From NCBI GenBank assembly GCA_963814875.1, contig CAWFFJ010000026.1, forward strand, positions 1 through 64,000: DNA of 64,000 nt, read 5' to 3'. Position numbers and translations under genes: made by a program. Shown here piece by piece: positions 58,206 to 64,000 of this stretch. How positions within the stretch are numbered: position 1 is the first letter of the stretch; every line of letters starts with the position of its first letter. The notes under the pieces are model-generated. The model saw only the letters and a program-made list of their open reading frames with translations, had not been told where the DNA came from and searched no databases. The DNA is from CAVSIS01 sp963814875 (GTDB taxonomy: Bacteria; Acidobacteriota; Thermoanaerobaculia; Thermoanaerobaculales; Sulfomarinibacteraceae).

Positions 58206-59587
58206 TCGAGAGTTTTCGCAACATCTTCGCGATTCCCGACCTGCGCAAGCGGGTGCTGTTCACCTTCGGGCTGCTCGCGGTCTACCGTTTGGGCTCGTTC
58301 ATCCCCATTCCGGGGGTGGACCCGGTGGCGATCGCGGAGTTCACCGAGGCAGCGAAGGGGACAGTGCTGGGCTTCCTCAACCTGTTCTCGGGCGGTGCGC
58401 TCGGTCGGATGACCGTGTTCGCACTGGGGATCATGCCGTACATCTCGGCGTCGATCATCCTGCAGCTGCTGACGGTGGTGTGGCCCTACCTCGAGAAGCT
58501 CTCCAAGGAGGGCGAGCTCGGCCGGCGCAAGATCACCCAGTACACCCGCTACGGGACGGTCGTGCTGTCGGTCATCCAGTCTCTCGGCATCTCCTTCTTC
58601 CTCGAGCGGACCCAGGCGCCAGGCGGGGCCTGGCTCGTGCCGCAGGGGATACACGGCTGGGGCTTCCGGCTGCTGACGGTACTGACGCTCACCACCGGGA
58701 CCGCATTCGTGATGTGGCTCGGCGAGCAGATCTCCGAACGCGGGATCGGCAACGGGATCTCGCTCATCATCTTCGCCGGCATCGTGGTCGGCCTGCCGGC
58801 CGCGATCATCAAGACCATCACCGACGTGCAGACCGGCTCGCTGTCGATCTTCACGGTGGTGCTGTTGGTCGTGTTCATGCTCGGGGTGGTCGCCGCCATC
58901 GTCTACATGGAGCGCGCGCAACGACGGATCCCGATTCAGTACGCCAAGCGCGTCGTCGGCCGCCGGGTGTACGGCGGCCAGAGCACCTACCTGCCTTTGC
59001 GGCTGAACACCGGCGGCGTGATCCCCGTGATCTTCGCCGCGTCGATCATGTCGTTCCCGCAGACCCTCGGCCAGATCATCGATCAGCCGTGGCTGCGCAA
59101 GATCACCCAGGCGCTCGGCTACGGCGAGCCGCTGTACAACCTCATCTACTTCGCGGCGATCATCTTCTTCTGCTACTTCTACACGTCGATCATCTTCAAC
59201 CCCGAGGACACCGCCGAAAACATGCGCAAGTACGGCGGTTTCATCCCCGGAATTCGGCCGGGCAAGCGAACCGCCGAGTTCATCGACAAGATCCTGACCC
59301 GGATCACCCTGGTTGGCGCGCTCTACCTGGCATTGGTGGCGATCCTTCCGCAGGTGCTGATCTCGGGCTTCAAGGTGGCGACGATCCCGTTCATCGGCCC
59401 GACGCTGGACGGCGTGCTGCCGAACTGGTTCACCCAGGGCCTCGGCATCAGCTTCTACTTCGGCGGGACCTCGCTGCTGATCGTGGTCGGGGTTGCCATG
59501 GACACCGTGCAGCAGATCGAGTCCCAGCTCGTCATGCGCCACTACGACGGCTTCATGCGCCGCGGAAGGGTCCGCGGGAGAAAATGA
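58202..59587 (+). CDS. secY: Protein translocase subunit SecY
   Basis: This 461-residue inner-membrane channel subunit has ten hydrophobic segments. The plug and hinge region reads GVDPVAIAEF then LGFLNLFSGGALGRMTVFALGIMPYISASIILQLL. The cytoplasmic loop arginines that contact SecA and the ribosome are in the RRIPIQYAKRVVGRR segment. The start is GTG overlapping the rplO stop, so it is coupled. It works with SecE (33514). The stop overlaps adk. Confidence 0.98.
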   Translation: MIESFRNIFAIPDLRKRVLFTFGLLAVYRLGSFIPIPGVDPVAIAEFTEAAKGTVLGFLNLFSGGALGRMTVFALGIMPYISASIILQLLTVVWPYLEKLSKEGELGRRKITQYTRYGTVVLSVIQSLGISFFLERTQAPGGAWLVPQGIHGWGFRLLTVLTLTTGTAFVMWLGEQISERGIGNGISLIIFAGIVVGLPAAIIKTITDVQTGSLSIFTVVLLVVFMLGVVAAIVYMERAQRRIPIQYAKRVVGRRVYGGQSTYLPLRLNTGGVIPVIFAASIMSFPQTLGQIIDQPWLRKITQALGYGEPLYNLIYFAAIIFFCYFYTSIIFNPEDTAENMRKYGGFIPGIRPGKRTAEFIDKILTRITLVGALYLALVAILPQVLISGFKVATIPFIGPTLDGVLPNWFTQGLGISFYFGGTSLLIVVGVAMDTVQQIESQLVMRHYDGFMRRGRVRGRK

Positions 59588-60264
59588 TGACCGCCTGTTA
59601 CTCGAGCCTCGACCTCGTCCTGCTCGGACCGCCAGGGTCCGGGAAGGGGACGCAGGCCGCGATGCTGAGCGGGGCCTACAACGTGCCGCATATCGCCACC
59701 GGCGATCTGCTGCGCGAAGAGGTCCGTGCCGGCACGCCGGTCGGCGGCGAGGTTGCGGCGACCATGGCGCAGGGGGACCTGGTGCCGGACCGACTGATGG
59801 CCGGCATCCTCGTCCACCGTCTCGACCAGGACGGCTGCAAACGCGGCTTCCTGCTCGACGGCTTCCCGCGAACCGTCGAGCAGTCGGTCCTGCTCGACGA
59901 TCTGCTTGCCGAGCTGGGTCGCCGGGTCGAGCGGGTGATTCTGCTCGACGCCTGCGACGACGTGATCGTGCGGAGGCTCAACGGGCGCCGTGTGCATCTG
60001 CCTTCAGGTCGCGTCTACCACCTCGAGCTCGACCCGCCGCGGCGACCCGACCTCGACGACGTGACCGGCGAGCCTCTGGTGCAGCGCGCCGACGACCGCG
60101 AGGAGGTGGTCCGGGCCCGGCTCCAGGTTTATCGCGAGAAGACGGCACCGTTGGCGGCACTCTACGACGCTCGCGGCATCCTGGTCCGGGTGGACGCGAA
60201 CAGATCGCGCCACGAGGTTACGGCAGACGTGCTCGCCGCAGTTGGCGCGGCGGTGGTCGCATGA
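59584..60264 (+). CDS. adk: Adenylate kinase
   Basis: This 226-residue enzyme interconverts AMP plus ATP with 2 ADP. The P-loop is LGPPGSGKGTQ (14-24), the AMP site contains TGDLLREEV, and the LID region (about 135-175) includes GRRVHLPSGRVYH with no zinc cysteines. DGFPRTVEQ is also typical. ATGATG overlaps the secY stop; either methionine could be first. Its place between secY and map is common in bacteria. Confidence 0.98.
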   Translation: MMTACYSSLDLVLLGPPGSGKGTQAAMLSGAYNVPHIATGDLLREEVRAGTPVGGEVAATMAQGDLVPDRLMAGILVHRLDQDGCKRGFLLDGFPRTVEQSVLLDDLLAELGRRVERVILLDACDDVIVRRLNGRRVHLPSGRVYHLELDPPRRPDLDDVTGEPLVQRADDREEVVRARLQVYREKTAPLAALYDARGILVRVDANRSRHEVTADVLAAVGAAVVA

Positions 60265-61016
60265 TCTTCCTCAAATCCGAAACCGAGCTTGACACGATGC
60301 ACCGGGCCAACAGCTTGGTCCACAAGGCGTTGGCCGCAGTCCGCGAGATGGCTCGCCCCGGTGTCTCGACCGCCGAGCTCGACGAGCTCGCCGAGGCGAC
60401 GATCATCGACGGCGGCGGTCGGCCGGCGTTCAAGGGTTACCGCGGCTACCCTGCGACTCTGTGTGTGTCGCTCAACGACGTGATCGTACACGGCATCCCG
60501 AGCAGCAAGCTCCGCCTGACCGAGGGCGATGTGGTGAGCGTGGACTGCGGCGCCGTCGTGGACGGGTTCTTCGGCGACTCGGCGATCACGTTTGCGATCG
60601 GCAACGTCAACGGCACCGCCATGAGGTTGATCGAGACCACGCGGAAGTGCCTTGACAAGGCGGTGGCGCAGGTTGCTCCCGGCAACCGGCTCGGCGACGT
60701 CGGGGCGGCCGTCCAGACTACCGCCGAGGCCGCCGGGTTTGGTGTGGTGCGCGAGTTTGTCGGGCACGGCATCGGCCGCGCGCTGCACGAGGACCCGCAG
60801 GTGGCGAACTATGGCCCGCCGGGCCAGGGGCACCTGCTGAAGCCGGGCCTGGTGCTCGCGATCGAGCCGATGATCACAGAGGGAAGCTGGCGGGTAAAGG
60901 TCGACGACGACGGCTGGACAGCCCGCACGGAAGACGGTAAACTCGCGGCCCATTTTGAGTACTCGGTGGCAGTTACGCATGACGGCCACCGAATCTTGGG
61001 ACTCGGGGAGTCATGA
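60261..61016 (+). CDS. map: Methionine aminopeptidase type I
   Basis: This 251-residue enzyme removes the initiator methionine. The five metal ligands are D95, D106, H169, E202 and E233, within VSVDCGAVVDGFFGDSA, EFVGHGIGR, AIEPMIT and FEYSVAVTHDG. It lacks the zinc-finger and long N-terminal extensions of type Ic/II enzymes. ATGA overlap with adk; infA starts on the base after its stop. Confidence 0.98.
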   Translation: MIFLKSETELDTMHRANSLVHKALAAVREMARPGVSTAELDELAEATIIDGGGRPAFKGYRGYPATLCVSLNDVIVHGIPSSKLRLTEGDVVSVDCGAVVDGFFGDSAITFAIGNVNGTAMRLIETTRKCLDKAVAQVAPGNRLGDVGAAVQTTAEAAGFGVVREFVGHGIGRALHEDPQVANYGPPGQGHLLKPGLVLAIEPMITEGSWRVKVDDDGWTARTEDGKLAAHFEYSVAVTHDGHRILGLGES

Positions 61017-61235
61017 ATGGCGAAGGAAGAGGCGATCGAGGTGGTCGCGACGGTCGTCGAGCCGTTGCCGAACGCCATGTTTAAGGTCGAGCTCGAAAAC
61101 GGCCACGGGGTGCTCGCGCACATCTCGGGAAAGATGCGCAAGCACTTCATTCGCATTCTTCCTGGCGACAAGGTGCTCGTGGAACTGTCCCCCTACGACC
61201 TGAAGCGGGGGCGCATCGTGTACCGGTACAAGTGA
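61017..61235 (+). CDS. infA: Translation initiation factor IF-1
   Basis: This 72-residue OB-fold factor occupies the ribosomal A site during initiation. EEAIEVVATVVEPLPNAMFKVELENGHGVLAHISGKMRKH and LPGDKVLVELSPYDLKRGRIVYRYK are typical. The first base follows directly after the map stop (TGA then ATG), so reinitiation is likely. The map-infA-rpmJ-rpsM order is widespread. Confidence 0.98.
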   Translation: MAKEEAIEVVATVVEPLPNAMFKVELENGHGVLAHISGKMRKHFIRILPGDKVLVELSPYDLKRGRIVYRYK

Positions 61236-61246
61236 AGGGGGCGGCG

Positions 61247-61360
61247 ATGAAAGTTCGTCCGTCAGTGAAGATCATGTGTTCGAAGTGCAAAATTATTCGC
61301 CGCAAGGGTGTGATCCGTGTGATCTGCGAAAACCCGAAGCACAAGCAGCGGCAAGGCTGA
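61247..61360 (+). CDS. rpmJ: 50S ribosomal protein L36 (bL36), zinc form
   Basis: This 37-residue protein has the complete zinc site C11, C14, C27 and H32 (CSKC then CENPKH). It was found by inspection of the 140-base gap between infA and rpsM. The sequence MKVRPSVKIMCSKCKIIRRK is diagnostic. GAAGGGGGCGG precedes the ATG. Confidence 0.97.
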   Translation: MKVRPSVKIMCSKCKIIRRKGVIRVICENPKHKQRQG

Positions 61361-61375
61361 TCCGGGAGGTTACAG

Positions 61376-61759
61376 GTGGCTCGCATAGCAGGTGTTGATC
61401 TGCCGTCCAACAAGCGGGTCGAGATCGGACTCACCTACATCTTCGGAATCGGCCGGACGCGTGCGAGGACCATTCTCGCCAAGGCCGGTGTCGAAGAGGG
61501 GATTAAGGTCAAGGACCTCTCCGAGGACGAGGTACTGCGCATCCAGCGCATCATCCAGGACGAAGGCAAGGTCGAGGGCGACCTCCGCAAGGAGGTAGCC
61601 ATGAACATCAAGCGTCTGATCGAGATTGGATCCTACCGCGGTATGCGGCATCGCCGCGGACTGCCGGCGCGCGGTCAGCGCACCCACACCAACGCCCGGA
61701 CGCGCAAAGGACCACGGCGTCAGGCCGTCGCCGGCAAGAAGAAAGCCGGCAAGAAGTAG
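61376..61759 (+). CDS. rpsM: 30S ribosomal protein S13 (uS13)
   Basis: This 127-residue head protein contacts L5 across the subunit interface. ARIAGVDLPSNKRVEIGLTYIFGIG (start) and IKRLIEIGSYRGMRHRRGLPARGQRTHTNARTRKG (C-terminal) are typical. The start is GTG, with GGGAGGT upstream. It ends in a lysine/glycine tail. Confidence 0.98.
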   Translation: MARIAGVDLPSNKRVEIGLTYIFGIGRTRARTILAKAGVEEGIKVKDLSEDEVLRIQRIIQDEGKVEGDLRKEVAMNIKRLIEIGSYRGMRHRRGLPARGQRTHTNARTRKGPRRQAVAGKKKAGKK

Positions 61760-61774
61760 GCTCAGGAGTCCCGA

Positions 61775-62170
61775 ATGGCCAAGGATCGCAAGACCGCTCG
61801 CAAGCCTCGTCGGGAGCGCAAGAACGTTCCCCAGGCTGTCGCCAACATCCACGCGACGTTCAACAACACGATCGTCACCTTCACCGATCCGAGTGGGATG
61901 ACGCTGTGCTGGTCATCCGGTGGGCGAATCGGCTACAAGGGCTCACGCAAGGGCACGCCCTACGCGGCCCAGCTGGCCGCCAAGAACGCGGCCGACCAGG
62001 CGGCCGAGCACGGCGTGCGGAGCGTCCACGTTCGCGTCAAGGGCCCGGGGCCGGGACGCGAGTCGGCGATCCGGGCGGTAGCAGCGGCGGGCCTCGACAT
62101 TCGCAGCATCCGCGACATCACCCCCATTCCCCACAACGGCTGCCGCCCGCGCAAGCGGCGCCGCGTGTAG
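61775..62170 (+). CDS. rpsK: 30S ribosomal protein S11 (uS11)
   Basis: This 131-residue platform protein contains NIHATFNNTIVTFTDPSGMTLCWSSGG and the C-terminal NGCRPRKRRRV. It follows rpsM by 15 bases. Its position before rpsD and rpoA is the canonical alpha-operon order. Confidence 0.98.
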   Translation: MAKDRKTARKPRRERKNVPQAVANIHATFNNTIVTFTDPSGMTLCWSSGGRIGYKGSRKGTPYAAQLAAKNAADQAAEHGVRSVHVRVKGPGPGRESAIRAVAAAGLDIRSIRDITPIPHNGCRPRKRRRV

Positions 62171-62185
62171 CAAGGAGATCAGATC

Positions 62186-62815
62186 GTGGCACGGTATCGT
62201 GGGCCCGTCTGTCGTCTGTGCCGTCGTGAGGGCATGAAGCTGTTCCTCAAGGGCGAGCGCTGTTACAAGGAAAAATGTGCCATCGAGCGGCGCAACACGC
62301 CTCCCGGTCAGCATGGTGCGGGTCGGCGGCGCAAGGTGCGCGCCTTCGGCATCCAGCTCCGCGAGAAGCAGAAGCTGCGCCGCATTTACGGCCTGCTCGA
62401 GGGCCAGTTCCGGCGTACATTCACCGAGGCTGCCCGCCGCAAGGGCGTCACCGGCGAGACCCTGCTGCGCCTGCTCGAGCTGCGCCTGGACAACGTGGTC
62501 TACTCGCTCGGGTTCGCGACCTCTCGCTCCCAGGCGAGACAGTTCGTGCGCCACGGCCACATCCAGGTCAACGGCCGTCGGGTGGACGTGCCGTCGTTTC
62601 GCGTGCGTTCCGGTATGGAGGTCACGGTGCACGAGTCCAGTCGCACCAACCCGCTGATCCGGGAAGCACTGGACTTTGCCCAGGGGCGCGGTGTTCCGGC
62701 CTGGCTCGAGCTGGAGGCCGACGCTTTTCGCGGCAAGGTGCTCGAGATGCCGGCCCGCGAGGAGATCCGATTCCCGATTCAGGAGCAGCTCATCGTCGAG
62801 CTCTACTCCCGCTGA
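62186..62815 (+). CDS. rpsD: 30S ribosomal protein S4 (uS4), zinc form
   Basis: This 209-residue primary assembly protein has N-terminal zinc ligands C9, C12, C26 and C31 (PVCRLCRR then RCYKEKC). The S4 RNA-binding domain covers about 95-160, with RLDNVVYSLGFATSRSQARQFVRHGHIQVNGR. The zinc (C+) form contrasts with the C-minus form of E. coli. The start is GTG with AAGGAG upstream. Confidence 0.98.
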   Translation: MARYRGPVCRLCRREGMKLFLKGERCYKEKCAIERRNTPPGQHGAGRRRKVRAFGIQLREKQKLRRIYGLLEGQFRRTFTEAARRKGVTGETLLRLLELRLDNVVYSLGFATSRSQARQFVRHGHIQVNGRRVDVPSFRVRSGMEVTVHESSRTNPLIREALDFAQGRGVPAWLELEADAFRGKVLEMPAREEIRFPIQEQLIVELYSR

Positions 62816-62830
62816 CGACGTGGAGGCGGC

Positions 62831-63790
62831 ATGATCTGGTACGAGTTTCAGCGACCAGCACAGGTCACGAGCGACGATCCCGACCGGAGCGCAACCTTCG
62901 CGCGGTTCGTCGCCCAGCCATTCGAGCGCGGTTGGGGCACGACCGTGGGCAATGCCCTACGGCGCGCCCTGTTGTCGTCGATTCCCGGCGCCGCCATTAC
63001 GGCGGTCAAGATCGACGGTGCCGACCATGAGTTCTCGGCGGTCCCCGGCGTCGTCGAGGATGTTACCGACATCATTTTGAACCTCAAGAAGATCCCGTTC
63101 CGGATCCACGGGCAGGAGCCGACCTTCCTCAGCTTCGAGGCCAAGGGTCCTGGAGAGGTCACCGCCGGGCAGTTCCAGGGCTCGCACCTGGTCGAGGTCA
63201 TCGACCCCGATGTCCACGTCGCGACCCTGTCCGCCGACGGCCAACTCAGGATGAGCGTCCGGGTCGCGTCCGGTCGCGGTTACATCCCGGGTGAGGAGAA
63301 CCAGACGGACGACCTCGACCTCGGCTTCATCCCAATCGACTCCGCCCATTCGCCGGTGCGCAAAGCCAACCTGCGCGTCGAGGCGGCGCGCCTCGGCAGG
63401 ATGACCAACTACGAGCGCCTCGTGCTCGAGGTCTGGACCAACGGCACCATCACGCCGGACGAGGCTCTCAGCCAGGCCGCCCAGCTGGTCCAGGGGCACA
63501 TGGACATCTACACCCGGTTCGCCGGGATCGAAGCGGCCCCCGAGGCCGAAGCGAGCGAGGGGCGGCAAGAGGAGGACAGCGTCCTCGACCAGTCGATCGA
63601 TACCCTCGAGCTTTCGATCCGGTCGATGAACTGCCTCAAGAACGCGAACATCCGAACCCTCCGCGATCTCGTCTCACGCTCCGAGCGTGAGATGGTGGAG
63701 ATCCGAAACTTCGGCGAGAAGTCGCTGAAGGAGGTCCAGGACAAGCTCGAGGCTCTCGGCCTCGGCTTCGGAATGAAGCTCGACATGTAG
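62831..63790 (+). CDS. rpoA: RNA polymerase alpha subunit
   Basis: This 319-residue subunit has an N-terminal assembly domain (about 1-230; LRRALLSSIPGAAIT, VEDVTDIILNLKK) and a C-terminal UP-element/activator domain (about 250-315; SIRSMNCLKNANIRTLRDLV, NFGEKSLKEVQDKLEALGL). An acidic linker joins them. Length is near the usual 315-330. It follows rpsD by 15 bases and precedes rplQ. Confidence 0.98.
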   Translation: MIWYEFQRPAQVTSDDPDRSATFARFVAQPFERGWGTTVGNALRRALLSSIPGAAITAVKIDGADHEFSAVPGVVEDVTDIILNLKKIPFRIHGQEPTFLSFEAKGPGEVTAGQFQGSHLVEVIDPDVHVATLSADGQLRMSVRVASGRGYIPGEENQTDDLDLGFIPIDSAHSPVRKANLRVEAARLGRMTNYERLVLEVWTNGTITPDEALSQAAQLVQGHMDIYTRFAGIEAAPEAEASEGRQEEDSVLDQSIDTLELSIRSMNCLKNANIRTLRDLVSRSEREMVEIRNFGEKSLKEVQDKLEALGLGFGMKLDM

Positions 63791-63798
63791 GGCAGAGC

Positions 63799-63816
63799 CC
63801 GCGGCGGCTGCCGCGG
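63799..63816 (+). terminator. Hairpin between rpoA and rplQ
   Basis: CCGCGGC (63799-63805) pairs perfectly with GCCGCGG (63810-63816) around a four-base loop. There is no T-run, and rplQ begins 30 bases further on. It may act as an mRNA-stabilising or weak attenuating structure. Confidence 0.45.
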
Positions 63817-63846
63817 CGCTGCCTCGGCGGCACTGGAGAAGGACCC

Positions 63847-64000
63847 ATGCGACATCGAATGAGCGGCCGCAAGCTGGGACGGACCTCCGCCCACCGCAAG
63901 GCCATGTTCCGCAATCAGCTGACCTCGCTGTTCGCCCACGAGCGGATCGTGACCACCGTGGAGAAGGCGAAAGAGCTCCGTCCACTCGCCGAGCGGATGG
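63847..64000 (+). CDS. rplQ: 50S ribosomal protein L17 (bL17), partial
   Basis: Only the first 51 residues lie in the window. MRHRMSGRKLGRTSAHRKAM and RNQLTSLFAHERIVTTVEKAKELRPLAERM match the L17 start, including the RTSAHR block. The frame runs off the end at 64000. It ends the alpha operon in most bacteria, so the cluster probably closes just beyond the window. Confidence 0.97.
   Translation, partial: MRHRMSGRKLGRTSAHRKAMFRNQLTSLFAHERIVTTVEKAKELRPLAERM

Overview
This is a high-GC bacterial chromosome segment made almost entirely of housekeeping genes. The organism is probably Gram-negative: it has a heptose/LPS precursor pathway (heptose kinase, adenylyltransferase, heptosyltransferase-type glycosyltransferase) and a type IV pilus cluster. 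A tRNA-Sec gene indicates selenocysteine use. The mix (ATP-dependent PEP carboxykinase, pilB-pilT-pilC-pilS-pilR, DUF4388, tRNA-Sec) fits Acidobacteriota or a neighbouring deep lineage. That placement is an inference from gene content, not a phylogeny.

Region 1 (1-25.4 kb) is mixed. It holds an aspartate aminotransferase/PEP carboxykinase pair, a SpoU methyltransferase, an eRF1-like (baeRF) protein with a zinc ribbon, a set of membrane proteins (MFS, DUF5698, DUF819, CrcB, CDF), proC, an internally deleted HAD phosphatase remnant, divergent tRNA-Sec and tRNA-Ala genes, the pilus ATPase/platform/two-component genes, and heptose biosynthesis. Intergenic DNA here carries inverted repeats and hairpins, the densest at 12972-13290, downstream of tRNA-Ala.

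Region 2 (25.4-64 kb) is one strand of co-directional information-processing genes: rplM-rpsI-rpsB-tsf-pyrH-frr, ispD-ispF-rlmB, tRNA-Thr-Tyr-Gly-Thr, tuf, rpmG, tRNA-Trp, secE-nusG-rplKAJL-rpoBC, rpsLG-fusA-tuf, then the full S10-spc-alpha array from rpsJ through rpoA and into rplQ. secY, adk, map, infA and rpmJ sit in their usual places. Blocks that are separate operons in many bacteria are abutted here. Two promoter-like sites lie with their -35 box overlapping the previous stop codon (before rplM and before rpsL), and short hairpins sit between rpsB/tsf, rplL/rpoB and rpoC/rpsL.

The most unusual item is in RpoB. About 65 residues carrying eight cysteines are inserted near the N-terminus (residues ~77-141). 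The first half has the same cysteine spacing as the zinc-binding domain at the start of RpoC. S4, S14, L33 and L36 are also all zinc-ligand forms here. Other points of note are the two almost identical tuf genes, the baeRF protein with an altered GGQ loop, and the HAD remnant.
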